The position numbers and the translations under genes were made by a program. Of a stretch of 64,000 nt of DNA, positions 6,029-14,767 are shown one piece after another. The notes below the pieces were generated by a model. It was not told the origin of the DNA. It was given only the letters and a program-made list of their open reading frames with translations, and did no database searches. Origin of the DNA: Ectopseudomonas alcaliphila (lineage in GTDB: Bacteria; Pseudomonadota; Gammaproteobacteria; Pseudomonadales; Pseudomonadaceae); NCBI RefSeq assembly GCF_900101755.1, contig NZ_FNAE01000009.1:1-64000 (forward strand), read 5' to 3'. Numbering within the stretch: position 1 is the stretch's first letter; each line of letters begins with the position of its first letter.

Positions 6029-7339
6029 ATGTTCACGACCCGACTGAAGCAAGAGTTAAAGGAGTTGCGCGAAGAACTGTCGCTTTTCGAGCAAGTGCGC
6101 GACAGCCTCGACAAAGAAATGATCGCCGCCTCCCTCGACCCGCAGGGGCGCTTCCTCTCGGTCAATGCCAATTTCGAGAAAGAGATGCTCTACCGTGCCG
6201 ATCAGATTCTCGGCCGCCCTCTGCTGGAGCTGATACCGAATCACCTGCGTAACCAGGACTTCTTTCACCGGGTTCGTCAGGCCCTCGAACGCGGCGAGCA
6301 CCTGGCCGGGGTAATCCGTATCAAACGGGGCAATGGCGAGGAGGCCTGGCTTCGCTCGATCCTGCAGCCGATACGCAACAGCCAGAATCAACTGCAGTCC
6401 TTCTCGATCTATGCCAGCGACCTGACGCGCACCATCGAGACTTCGCGCGAACATGAAAACCTGGTCAAGGCGCTGCAACGCTCCACCGCCGTGATTGAGT
6501 TCAATCTCGACGGCGAGATCGACACCGCCAATCAGCCCTTCCTCGACGCCATGGGTTACAACCTGGCGCAGATACAGGGCAAGCATCACCGCATCTTCTG
6601 TGATCCTGCAATGGCCAGCTCGCCGGAGTACCAGCGCTTCTGGGAGCAACTGCGCCGCGGCGAATTCGTCGCCGGGCGCTTCAAACGAGTCGATGCCTAT
6701 GGCCGGGAAGTCTGGCTGGAAGCGTCCTACAACCCGGTCACCGACGCGCAGGGCAATCTCTACAAGGTGGTGAAGTTCGCCACCGTGATCACCGACCAAG
6801 TCAACCGCGAAACCGCCGTGGCCGAAGCGGCGGGCATCGCCTTCGAGACCTCGAAAGGCACGGACGACAGCGCCAAGAACGGCGCGGCAGTGGTGCAGCA
6901 GATGCTCGATGCCATGCGTGAACTGTCCGCGCGCATGCAGGAAGCAGCACAGGGCATTGAGGCACTGGACAAGCAGTCGCAGATCATCGGTTCCATCGTC
7001 AAGAACATCAGCAGCATTGCCGATCAGACCAATCTGCTGGCACTCAATGCCGCCATCGAGGCGGCGCGCGCCGGCGAACAGGGTCGTGGTTTCGCGGTGG
7101 TCGCCGACGAAGTCCGCCAACTGGCTTCGCGCACCAGCGCAGCGACGGAAGAAATCACCCAGGTGGTCGGGCAAAACCAGCAGTTGGCCGAGCGCGCGGT
7201 AGGGTTGATAGGCCGAGGTAAGACTCAGGCCGAGCTGGGCCTGGAGCTTTCATCCCAGGCTGGCCAGGTGATCGCCGAAATTCAGGACGGCGCCAAGCAT
7301 GTGGTCAGCGCGGTGGAGCGCTTCGCGACGCAGTTGTAG
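6029..7339 (+). CDS. bdlA: BdlA-like soluble chemoreceptor (PAS-PAS-MCP signal domain)
   Basis: 436 aa without a membrane segment. There are two PAS domains (about 30-140 and 150-265; AVIEFNLDGEIDTANQPFLD and the PAC motif GREVWLEASYNPV). A shortened MCP signalling domain follows, with the hallmark hairpin NLLALNAAIEAARAGEQGRG and VVADEVRQLASRT. This order and length match P. aeruginosa BdlA, a cytosolic receptor governing biofilm dispersal in response to nutrient cues and c-di-GMP (established for that protein). The signalling domain lacks the outer half of the methylation helices. A second paralogue of equal design lies at 47225-48529, so which of the two is the true orthologue is open. Confidence 0.85.
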   Translation: MFTTRLKQELKELREELSLFEQVRDSLDKEMIAASLDPQGRFLSVNANFEKEMLYRADQILGRPLLELIPNHLRNQDFFHRVRQALERGEHLAGVIRIKRGNGEEAWLRSILQPIRNSQNQLQSFSIYASDLTRTIETSREHENLVKALQRSTAVIEFNLDGEIDTANQPFLDAMGYNLAQIQGKHHRIFCDPAMASSPEYQRFWEQLRRGEFVAGRFKRVDAYGREVWLEASYNPVTDAQGNLYKVVKFATVITDQVNRETAVAEAAGIAFETSKGTDDSAKNGAAVVQQMLDAMRELSARMQEAAQGIEALDKQSQIIGSIVKNISSIADQTNLLALNAAIEAARAGEQGRGFAVVADEVRQLASRTSAATEEITQVVGQNQQLAERAVGLIGRGKTQAELGLELSSQAGQVIAEIQDGAKHVVSAVERFATQL

Positions 7340-7405
7340 CAGCGATCTCCGTTGATGGTCGCCCAAGCTGTTACCTGGGCGAACGCTCAGCTGCAACGGC
7401 TGCAC

Positions 7406-8788
7406 TCAGTCGTATAACCGCACCCTGAAACACGCGCCGCCCAACTCGGAGTCTTCCAGGCTCAACTCGCCGTCGTAGCTCTCGACGATGTCTTCCACCA
7501 CCGCCAGGCCGATGCCTTGCCCCGGGTTCTGCGCATCCAGGCGCTCACCGCGCTGCAGCACCCGTGCACGCTGCTGCTGCGGTACGCCAGGGCCGTCATC
7601 TTCGATGGTGATCAGGCAGCCGCCGGCCAGGGGTTGCAGCCTCACGCGTACGCGATGCAGGCACAAGCGGTAGGCGTTCTCCAGCAGGTTGCCGAGCAGC
7701 TCCATCAGCGCGCCACGTTCCATGGTGATCTGGCTGTGCTCGGGCACTTCCAGCGTCGCGTCGACGCGCTTGTCGCGATAGACCTTGTCCAGCGAGCGGC
7801 ACAAGCCGTCAAGCACCGGCCAGACCTGCTCGCGATGGCGAACCAGGCCACTGCGGCGCAGGCTGGCACGTTGCAACTGATAACCGACCTGCTGGCTCAT
7901 GCGCTCGATCTGCGCCTGCATCAGCTGCGCCTGCTCGCGATTATCCGGTTGCACGGCAAGGGTTTCGCCGATGCCCTGCAACACGCTCAGCGGCGTTTTC
8001 AGGCTGTGCGCGAGGTCTTCCAGCGAGTCACGATAACGCTCGCGCTGACGCCGCTCGCTGTCGAGCAGACGGTTGAGGGAATTGGTCAGACGCAGCAGTT
8101 CGCGCGGGTGTTCGTCACTCAGACGCTGGCGGGTGCCCGCCTCCACGCCATCGAGCTCGTCGCTTAAACCTCGCAAGCTGCGAAAGCCCCAGGTCAGGCC
8201 AAACCAGAGCAGGCCCAGCAACACCAGCAAAGCAATGCCAAGCCACAAACGCAACTGCCAGGCAAAGCCGTTGAACAGCCCCTGGTATTCGCTCGTCGGC
8301 TGCATGGTCACGATGCTCAGGGCGGTTCTGTCGCCACGCAGCAGGTCCACTTCCACGTCGTATACGAAGTATTCCTGGCCGCTGTCGTCGCGAATCCGCA
8401 CGAATTCGTGGCCGCGACCGTCGTAGCGTGGCAGGTAGCGCACCAGCTCGTCGATGGAGGAGCGTGAGCGCCAGATCAACTGGCCTTCACGGTCGAAGAT
8501 GAAGCCCAGCAAGTGTGAATCGAGGTTGTCGAATTCCTCGTCCGGCATCTTGTCCGGCATGTGCAACTGGCCGTCATGGATGCGTGCGGCAGAAATCAGC
8601 GCGGCCGCATCGGAGGCCAGACGTTTCTCCACGGTCTGCTCCAGGGCCATGAGAAACACGCCCTGCAGCACCGGCATCAGCAACAGCATGAACAACATTG
8701 CCAGCGCGGCACTGGCCAGCATCAAACGTAGCCGCAGGGAGGCGAAACGCATACGCAGCTTGCGTAGAACGGCGCGCGCTCGACTCAC
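7406..8788 (-). CDS. phoQ: Sensor histidine kinase PhoQ
   Basis: 460 aa. TM1 is at about 20-42, followed by a periplasmic sensor domain of about 130 residues with acidic stretches (PDKMPDEEFDNLDSH) like the Mg2+-binding patch of PhoQ. TM2 is at about 180-205, then HAMP, the phosphoacceptor His in DLAHSLKTPLSVL, and the ATPase boxes (NLLENAY, DDGPGVP, GQGIGLAVV). It senses low Mg2+ and cationic peptides and controls PhoP (family knowledge). Its ATG overlaps the phoP stop by four bases, so the two are translationally coupled in oprH-phoP-phoQ. Confidence 0.95.
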   Translation of the reverse strand: MSRARAVLRKLRMRFASLRLRLMLASAALAMLFMLLLMPVLQGVFLMALEQTVEKRLASDAAALISAARIHDGQLHMPDKMPDEEFDNLDSHLLGFIFDREGQLIWRSRSSIDELVRYLPRYDGRGHEFVRIRDDSGQEYFVYDVEVDLLRGDRTALSIVTMQPTSEYQGLFNGFAWQLRLWLGIALLVLLGLLWFGLTWGFRSLRGLSDELDGVEAGTRQRLSDEHPRELLRLTNSLNRLLDSERRQRERYRDSLEDLAHSLKTPLSVLQGIGETLAVQPDNREQAQLMQAQIERMSQQVGYQLQRASLRRSGLVRHREQVWPVLDGLCRSLDKVYRDKRVDATLEVPEHSQITMERGALMELLGNLLENAYRLCLHRVRVRLQPLAGGCLITIEDDGPGVPQQQRARVLQRGERLDAQNPGQGIGLAVVEDIVESYDGELSLEDSELGGACFRVRLYD

Positions 8789-9462
8789 TTGCAGCGCTCG
8801 TTGAACATGTAGCCCTGGCCGCGCACGGTTTCTATCGGTTTGCCGCCCAGCACTGCCTCCAGCTTGCGCCGCAGACGACCTACCAGCACTTCTATGACGT
8901 TGGGGTCACGCTCGTCGTCGCCCGGATAGAGCTGTTCCATCAGACGCTCCTTGGCCACCACCTGCTGATGATGCAGCATGAGGTACTCGAGGATGCGGTA
9001 CTCGTAGGCGGTCAGCTGCAGCGACTGCTCATCCACCGTGGCCTGCTTGCGATTGAGGTCCAGCACCAGGGAGCCCGCTTCGATGGTCGATTTGGTGAAC
9101 CCGGAAGAACGTCGCAGCAGCGCGTTCAGACGTGCTTCCAGCTCCTCGAACTGGAACGGTTTGACCACGTAGTCGTCGGCACCGCAGGAAAGCCCTTCGA
9201 CCTTGTCCTGCCAGTTGCCGCGCGCGGTGAGTATCAGGATCGGAAAGTTCTTGTCCTGGCTGCGCAGCTCACGGATCAGGTCGATACCGCTCATACCAGG
9301 CAGACCGAGGTCGACCAGGGCCAGGTCATGATTGAAGGACTCAGCTCGGTACAGTGCTTCTTCGGCGGTGCGCACGGCATCCACCACATGCCCGTTTTCG
9401 CTGAGGCGAGTGAACAGATGGTGACGCAGCAGCGCCTCATCCTCCACCACCAGCAATTTCAT
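8785..9462 (-). CDS. phoP: Response regulator PhoP
   Basis: 225 aa OmpR-type regulator. The receiver has the phospho-acceptor Asp in LALVDLGLPGMSG (about residue 51) and Lys in YVVKPF (about 101). The C-terminal winged helix ends RLRRKLEAVLGGKPIETVRGQGYMF. In Pseudomonas, PhoP activates oprH-phoPQ and lipid A modification genes. It lies between oprH and phoQ, preceded by a 208-bp gap filled mostly by a palindromic repeat. Confidence 0.97.
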   Translation of the reverse strand: MKLLVVEDEALLRHHLFTRLSENGHVVDAVRTAEEALYRAESFNHDLALVDLGLPGMSGIDLIRELRSQDKNFPILILTARGNWQDKVEGLSCGADDYVVKPFQFEELEARLNALLRRSSGFTKSTIEAGSLVLDLNRKQATVDEQSLQLTAYEYRILEYLMLHHQQVVAKERLMEQLYPGDDERDPNVIEVLVGRLRRKLEAVLGGKPIETVRGQGYMFNERCK

Positions 9463-9489
9463 GAGACTCCCCCTATTAAGTTGTGCGAA

Positions 9490-9651
9490 GGCCGGGCAAA
9501 TCAGTCAGCGTGAAAACTACTGCGCTCGGCCATGCTGCGTTAAAACCCGGCTCAGAATGCTCATTTACAAGTCGTAAACTGCGCTTCTTCGCCGGCTTTT
9601 ACCTTGCCTGACCTTCGCTCGCTACGTTTTCACTCGGACTGATGCCCGGCC
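9490..9651. repeat. Palindromic intergenic repeat between oprH and phoP
   Basis: About 162 bp with nested inverted repeats. The outer arms are GGCCGGGCAAATCAGTC / GACTGATGCCCGGCC, the next arms GTGAAAAC / GTTTTCAC, and the inner ones around AAAACCCGGC / GCCGGCTTTT. The core (GCGTTAAAAC...GGCTCA...ATGCTCAT) recurs at 48540-48668, so it is a dispersed family. Its position inside the oprH-phoPQ transcript means the RNA would fold strongly and could lower phoPQ expression relative to oprH. Confidence 0.8.
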
Positions 9652-9670
9652 TGGTAACGCTATGCCGCCA

Positions 9671-10276
9671 TTAGAAGGCGAAGTTGGCGCCGAGGTAGAG
9701 CTGCGAGCTGCTGTGCAGGTCCAGCGACCCGGCCTTGCCTTCACCACGCGGTGCCATTTCTGTGCTGGCGTTGGTACGCAGGTAACGATAGCCGGCTTCG
9801 ATCGATGTATTGCTGTTCAGTTCCTGCAGGATACCGGCCTGCAAACCCGCGGCAAATCCGATGTCGCTGTCACGGGAGAAGCCACGGCTCTCCTGCTCGA
9901 GCTTGACCAGGCCGGCGGTTACACCACCGAACAGCTTGGTGTTGTTGCTGCCCAGCGGTACGAACATGTCATAGCTGCCGAGCAGATTCTGCTGACGCAG
10001 TTTGTAGCCATTGTGACTGTCCGAGACATTCTCGTAGGTCGCGTAGTAGCGGCCATCGGCGGTCTTCTGGCCAGCACGGATACCCCAGGTGCCCTCGCCA
10101 TCGATCACCTTGTCCAGCTTGGGATTGCCGAGGTTGGCATTCAGCGCGTTGGACTTCTGGATGTTGTTGTCAGTCTGCCCCCAGGTCAGGCCGACGAAAT
10201 TGTCGTTGGCCTGGGCAGCGGTTGCGCCCAGGGCCAGGCAGGTAGCGAATGCGATGCGGTTCAGGGTGATTTTCAT
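9671..10276 (-). CDS. oprH: Outer membrane protein OprH
   Basis: 201 aa. MKITLNRIAFATCLALGATAAQA is a Sec signal peptide, and the mature protein starts NDNFVGLTWGQTDNN, the typical OprH opening of an eight-stranded barrel. It ends with the outer-membrane signature LYLGANFAF (C-terminal Phe). OprH binds LPS and stabilises the outer membrane under low Mg2+ as part of the PhoP regulon (established in P. aeruginosa). It is first in oprH-phoP-phoQ, with a PhoP operator array 60 bp upstream. Confidence 0.95.
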   Translation of the reverse strand: MKITLNRIAFATCLALGATAAQANDNFVGLTWGQTDNNIQKSNALNANLGNPKLDKVIDGEGTWGIRAGQKTADGRYYATYENVSDSHNGYKLRQQNLLGSYDMFVPLGSNNTKLFGGVTAGLVKLEQESRGFSRDSDIGFAAGLQAGILQELNSNTSIEAGYRYLRTNASTEMAPRGEGKAGSLDLHSSSQLYLGANFAF

Positions 10277-10335
10277 TGAATCGTTCCTCTCGTTGCAGTT
10301 TTGATCAACTCGGCAACAAGTCTGCGAGAAGACTA

Positions 10336-10374
10336 CTGAATCCCCGCTGAACCCTCCTTGAACCTGCACTGAAC
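10336..10374 (-). promoter_or_regulatory. PhoP operator array upstream of oprH
   Basis: Four half-sites read on the - strand as GTTCAG, GTTCAA, GTTCAG and ATTCAG, at 10369-10374, 10358-10363, 10347-10352 and 10336-10341. Each is separated by five bases, giving an exact 11-bp period on one face of the helix. PhoP boxes in Pseudomonas are direct repeats of this kind spaced by five bases, so two overlapping or tandem boxes are likely. Confidence 0.75.
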
Positions 10375-10388
10375 AGCCGACAAACAGC

Positions 10389-11561
10389 CTAAATACGCCG
10401 CACCAGAGCGCTCGCGACGATGAACAACGAAGCCAGAACGCCGAGCAATGCCAGCCAGCCGGCGTGTTCCCAGACATAACCACCGACGTAGCCCACCAGA
10501 CTGGAGCCCAGGTAATAGGCACACAGATACAGTGCCGAGGCCTGCGCCTTGGCGCCCTGCGCATGGGTACCGACCTGACCGCTGGCAACCGCGTGGGCAG
10601 CGAAGAACCCCAGCGTGAACAATGCCAGCCCAACCACCGCAGCACTCAGCCAGGGCGCAGCGCATAGCGCCACGCCCAGCAGCATCAAGCCGATGCCGCC
10701 ATGCAAGACCTGACGCGCGCCGAAGCGCGGGACCAGGCGCCCGGCCCAGCCAGCGCTGAGAATGCCGAGCAGATAGACGGTGAACAGCAGACCGATCACC
10801 GTCGCCGACAGATTGAATGGCGCACCGGCCAGGCGAAAGCCGACATAGTTGAACAGCGCGACGAAGCCGCCCATGAGCAGGAAGGCCAGGGCGAACAGCA
10901 CGCGCAGACGCGGGTTGCTCAGGTGCAGGGCGAAGTTGCGCAGCAGCCCACGCAGGGACAGCGGCTGAGCCGTGAAATGTCGCGAGGGCGGCAACAGCCA
11001 GAGAAACAGGCCCAACGCCAGCAGCCCGAGCCCGGCAATTCCACCAAGGGCCCAGGGCCAGCCACCCAGATCACTGAGCAAACCCGCCAACAAACGCCCG
11101 AGCAGCCCACCCAGCGCCGTACCACCGATATACAGCCCCATCGCCGCCGGCAGCGCTTCGGGGTCGAACTCCTCACCGACATAGGCCATGGCCAACGCGG
11201 GCAAACCGCTCAGCGCCAGCCCCAGCAGAGCGCGCAGAATCAGCAGGCTGCTCCACTCCTCCACCAGTGCGCAGGCGATCCCCAGTATCGCCGCCAGGCC
11301 CAGCGCGGCAGCCATGACCGGCTTGCGCCCCCAGCTCTCGGCCAGCGCACCGGACACCAGCAGGCACAGCGCCAGGCTCAGAGTCGTCAGCGACAATGCC
11401 AGGCTGCTGCTGGCAGCCGATACGCGGAAGTGTGCGGCCAGCAGCGGTAGCAGCGGCTGCACGCAATAGAGCATGGCGAAGGTGGCGAAGCCGGCGCAGA
11501 ACAGCGCCAGCGTGGCGCGCCGATAACCGGCGCTGCCACGGCTGAGATGGGAAGCGGACAT
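10389..11561 (-). CDS. MFS transporter, YnfM-like
   Basis: 390 aa with twelve predicted membrane helices. The MFS motif A variant lies between helices 2 and 3 (GALAESWGRKPVM), with a long central loop after helix 6 (LLPPSRHFTAQPLSLRG). Overall it resembles the YnfM/arabinose-efflux-like exporters common in pseudomonads. The substrate is unknown. It ends just upstream of the oprH operator, so its 3' end and the oprH promoter are adjacent. It starts divergently from the nap operon region, about 240 bp from napE. Confidence 0.88.
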   Translation of the reverse strand: MSASHLSRGSAGYRRATLALFCAGFATFAMLYCVQPLLPLLAAHFRVSAASSSLALSLTTLSLALCLLVSGALAESWGRKPVMAAALGLAAILGIACALVEEWSSLLILRALLGLALSGLPALAMAYVGEEFDPEALPAAMGLYIGGTALGGLLGRLLAGLLSDLGGWPWALGGIAGLGLLALGLFLWLLPPSRHFTAQPLSLRGLLRNFALHLSNPRLRVLFALAFLLMGGFVALFNYVGFRLAGAPFNLSATVIGLLFTVYLLGILSAGWAGRLVPRFGARQVLHGGIGLMLLGVALCAAPWLSAAVVGLALFTLGFFAAHAVASGQVGTHAQGAKAQASALYLCAYYLGSSLVGYVGGYVWEHAGWLALLGVLASLFIVASALVRRI

Positions 11562-11720
11562 GGGCAGAACGACTCACGAAGCATGATGCGGGCAAGCAAT
11601 GGATCACAACCCGAAAGCCGATCCAGCGGCGCATGCCCGCGAATGAATTCAAGAACAAATATTAGCACGCTATCGATAATTCCGAGCACGCCTCCCCAGT
11701 CTTGAACAATCCACCCTGGC

Positions 11721-11734
11721 TTGATTCAGCTCAA
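11721..11734 (+). promoter_or_regulatory. ANR/FNR-like box for napEDABC
   Basis: TTGATTCAGCTCAA differs from the TTGAT-N4-ATCAA consensus at one base. Its centre lies 71 bp before the napE ATG. A possible -10 (TAAGGT, 11757-11762) would put transcription start near 11769, i.e. the box at about -41.5, the normal activator position. It fits oxygen control of nitrate reduction. Confidence 0.6.
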
Positions 11735-11798
11735 CGGACTTTGCCCTTACTAAAGCTAAGGTCTAGCCTGAGATACGGAACACAATGGAGCCGAGCGA

Positions 11799-11966
11799 AT
11801 GGATACCACGCCCGAGGGCAGAGCCACGAAAGGCAAGGAAACCCGCCTGTTCGTCTTTCTCGTCGTCTGCCTCTTCCCCCTCCTTTCGGTCGCCCTGGTC
11901 GGCGGCTACGGATTCATCATCTGGTTCATGCAGATGCTGCTGGGACCGCCCGGACCACCCACCTGA
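11799..11966 (+). CDS. napE: Periplasmic nitrate reductase component NapE
   Basis: A 55-aa protein too short for many gene finders. A charged N-terminus (MDTTPEGRATKGKETRLF) is followed by one membrane helix (VFLVVCLFPLLSVALVGGYGFIIW, residues about 19-42) and a short Pro/Gly-rich tail. This is the NapE/TorE pattern. Its precise role in nitrate reduction is not known. It is first in napEDABC, 28 bp before napD. There is no room for the ferredoxin gene napF that follows napE in P. aeruginosa. Confidence 0.88.
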   Translation: MDTTPEGRATKGKETRLFVFLVVCLFPLLSVALVGGYGFIIWFMQMLLGPPGPPT

Positions 11967-11994
11967 TCTTCTTTACCAGACGGAGCCAAGGAAC

Positions 11995-12255
11995 ATGGCC
12001 GCCCCCCTGCATATATCCAGCCTGCTGGTACACGTACGCCCCGAACTGCTGAGTGCGGTGAAGGCCAACCTGCGCCAACTCGAAGGCCTCGAACTGCATC
12101 AGGAGAGCCCTCAGGGCAAGCTGGTGGTGGTGCTGGAGACCGAACACGAGCGCCACATCCTCGCGCGTATCGAACAGATCAACGCGTTGCCGGGCGTGCT
12201 CAATGCCGCGCTGGTCTACCACGAACTCCTCGAAACAGAAGGAGACTCAGAATGA
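11995..12255 (+). CDS. napD: NapA-specific chaperone NapD
   Basis: 86 aa, starting MAAPLHISSLLVHVRPELL with a ferredoxin-like beta-alpha-beta pattern typical of NapD. NapD binds the twin-arginine signal of NapA and delays its export until the molybdenum cofactor is inserted. GAGCCAAGGA before ATG 11995 is a good ribosome binding site. Its stop overlaps the napA start (ATGA), indicating coupled translation of chaperone and client. Confidence 0.93.
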   Translation: MAAPLHISSLLVHVRPELLSAVKANLRQLEGLELHQESPQGKLVVVLETEHERHILARIEQINALPGVLNAALVYHELLETEGDSE

Positions 12256-14756
12256 AGCTTTCCCGCCGTGAATTCGCCAAAGCCAACGCTGCTGCCATCG
12301 CCGCAGCGGCCGCCGGCCTGCCGTTCGTCAGCACTGCCAGCAACCTGATCACCGAGGCGGACATGACCCGCCTAGACTGGAACAAGGCGCCCTGCCGCTT
12401 CTGCGGCACCGGCTGCAGCGTGATGGTCGCCACCCGCGACAACCGCGTGGTGGCCACCCACGGTGACGTCAAGGCCGAGGTCAACCGTGGCCTCAACTGC
12501 GTCAAGGGCTACTTCCTGTCGAAGATCATGTACGGCGTCGATCGCCTGACCCAGCCGCTGCTGCGCATGAAGAACGGTGTGTACGACAAGCAGGGCGAAT
12601 TCCAGCCGGTGAGCTGGGACCAGGCCTTCGACATCATGGCGCAGAAGATCAAGCAGGCCATGGCCGAGCACGGCCCTGAGGCCGTCGGCATGTTCGGCTC
12701 TGGCCAGTGGACGGTGTGGGAAGGCTATGCGGCCAACAAGCTGATGAAGGCCGGCTTTCGCAGCAACAACATCGACCCCAACGCGCGCCACTGCATGGCC
12801 TCGGCGGTGATGGGCTTCATGCGCACCTTCGGCATGGACGAGCCGATGGGCTGCTACGACGACATCGAGGCCGCAGATGCCTTCGTGCTGTGGGGCTCGA
12901 ACATGGCCGAGATGCACCCGATCCTCTGGAGCCGGGTCACCGATCGCCGCCTCAGCCAGCCAAATACCAAGGTCGCCGTGCTGTCCACCTTCGAGCACCG
13001 CAGCTTCGACCTGGCCGATATCCCGCTGGTGTTCAAACCGCAGACCGATCTGCTGATCCTCAACTACATCGCCAACCACATCATCGAGAGCGGCGCGGTG
13101 AACAAGGAGTTCGTCGGCAAGCACACCAAGTTCGCCCGCGGCGCCGACGACATCGGCTACGGCCTGCGCGCCGACAACCCGCTGGAAATGCAGGCCAAGA
13201 ACGCTGCCAAGGCCAACACCTGGGAAGACATGTCCTTCGAGCAGTTCGCCGCCTTCGTCAAACCCTACACCCTGGAGCGCACCGCCAGGGAAAGCGGCGT
13301 GGCCGCCGAGCGCCTCAAGGCCCTGGCCGAGCTGTACGCAGACCCCAAGCGCAAGGTCATGTCGTTCTGGACCATGGGTTTCAACCAGCACACCCGCGGC
13401 GTCTGGGCCAACAACCTGATCTACAACCTGCACCTGCTCACCGGCAAGATCAGCGAGCCGGGCAACAGCCCCTTCTCCCTCACAGGCCAACCTTCGGCCT
13501 GCGGCACCGCGCGCGAGGTGGGCACCTTCTCCCATCGCCTGCCCGCCGACATGCTGGTGGCCAATCCCAAACACCGCGAAACCGCCGAGAAGATCTGGAA
13601 GCTGCCATCGGGCACCATCCAGGAAAAGCCCGGCTTTCATGCCGTGGAACAGAGCCGCAAACTCAAGGACGGCGTGCTCAAGGTCTACTGGACCCAGGTC
13701 AGCAACAACATGCAGGCCGGCCCCAACGTGATGCAGGAGATCCTCCCGGGCTGGCGCAATCCGCAGGCCTTCGTCATCGTCTCCGACGTCTACCCCACCG
13801 TCTCGGCCCAGGCCGCCGACCTGATTCTGCCCAGCGCCATGTGGGTGGAGAAGGAAGGTGCCTATGGCAACGCCGAGCGCCGCACGCAGTTCTGGCATCA
13901 ACTGGTGAAGGCGCCGGGCGAGGCCAAGTCCGACCTCTGGCAACTGGTGGAATTTTCCAAGCGCTTCACCACCGACGAGGCCTGGCCCGCCGAACTGCTG
14001 GCCAAGGCGCCTGACTACAAGGGCAAGACGCTCTATGAGGTGCTGTTCGCCAATGGCCAGGTCGACCAGTTCCCCAGCGAGCAGATCGAGGCCGGTTACG
14101 CCAACGACGAAGCCGAGGCCTTTGGCTTCTACCTGCAGAAGGGGCTGTTCGAGGAATACGCCCGGTTCGGCCGCGGTCATGCCCATGACCTGGCGCCGTT
14201 CGACAGCTATCACGCCGAACGTGGCCTGCGCTGGCCGGTGGTCGACGGCAAGGAGACGCGCTGGCGCTATCGCGAGGGCTTTGATCCCTATGTCGAAGAA
14301 GGCAGCGGCGTGCAGTTCTACGGTTACCCGGACAAGCGCGCACTGATCTTCGCCCTGCCCTACGAGCCGCCAGCCGAGGCGCCGGATGACGACTTCCCGT
14401 TCTGGCTCAGCACCGGGCGCGTGCTGGAGCACTGGCACACCGGCAGCATGACCCAGCGCGTCGAGGAACTGCACGGCGCGGTGCCTGACGCGCTCGTGTA
14501 CATGCACCCGGACGACGCCAAGGCGCTCAAGGCGCGGCGTGGCAGCGAGGTGAAGGTCATCAGCAGGCGTGGCGAAATCCGTGCACGCATCGAAACCCGC
14601 GGGCGCAACAAGCCACCACCCGGCCTGGTTTTCGTGCCCTTCTTCGACGCCAACAAACTGATCAACAAGGTCACCCTGGACGCCACCGACCCGATCTCCA
14701 AGCAGACCGACTACAAGAAGTGTGCGGTGAAGATCGAACTGGTCAGCCTGGCCTGA
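12252..14756 (+). CDS. napA: Periplasmic nitrate reductase catalytic subunit NapA
   Basis: 834 aa, normal length. The Tat signal has SRREFAK near residue 4 and a long Ala-rich region. The [4Fe-4S] ligands are in CRFCGTGC plus a Cys about 28 residues later (LNCVKGYF). The Mo-coordinating Cys lies in ARHCMASAVMGF, and the bis-MGD binding domains follow. It reduces nitrate to nitrite in the periplasm with electrons from NapC via NapB. No frameshift or missing ligand is seen, so it should be functional. Confidence 0.98.
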   Translation: MKLSRREFAKANAAAIAAAAAGLPFVSTASNLITEADMTRLDWNKAPCRFCGTGCSVMVATRDNRVVATHGDVKAEVNRGLNCVKGYFLSKIMYGVDRLTQPLLRMKNGVYDKQGEFQPVSWDQAFDIMAQKIKQAMAEHGPEAVGMFGSGQWTVWEGYAANKLMKAGFRSNNIDPNARHCMASAVMGFMRTFGMDEPMGCYDDIEAADAFVLWGSNMAEMHPILWSRVTDRRLSQPNTKVAVLSTFEHRSFDLADIPLVFKPQTDLLILNYIANHIIESGAVNKEFVGKHTKFARGADDIGYGLRADNPLEMQAKNAAKANTWEDMSFEQFAAFVKPYTLERTARESGVAAERLKALAELYADPKRKVMSFWTMGFNQHTRGVWANNLIYNLHLLTGKISEPGNSPFSLTGQPSACGTAREVGTFSHRLPADMLVANPKHRETAEKIWKLPSGTIQEKPGFHAVEQSRKLKDGVLKVYWTQVSNNMQAGPNVMQEILPGWRNPQAFVIVSDVYPTVSAQAADLILPSAMWVEKEGAYGNAERRTQFWHQLVKAPGEAKSDLWQLVEFSKRFTTDEAWPAELLAKAPDYKGKTLYEVLFANGQVDQFPSEQIEAGYANDEAEAFGFYLQKGLFEEYARFGRGHAHDLAPFDSYHAERGLRWPVVDGKETRWRYREGFDPYVEEGSGVQFYGYPDKRALIFALPYEPPAEAPDDDFPFWLSTGRVLEHWHTGSMTQRVEELHGAVPDALVYMHPDDAKALKARRGSEVKVISRRGEIRARIETRGRNKPPPGLVFVPFFDANKLINKVTLDATDPISKQTDYKKCAVKIELVSLA

Positions 14757-14767
14757 GGAGCACCGTC

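Noticed and set aside
12372..14507. A 711-codon open frame antisense to napA
   Set aside because: It is the mirror of a high-GC gene with strong codon bias. Its translation is low-complexity Gly/His/Val-rich, with no domains or ribosome binding site, while napA on the other strand is complete.
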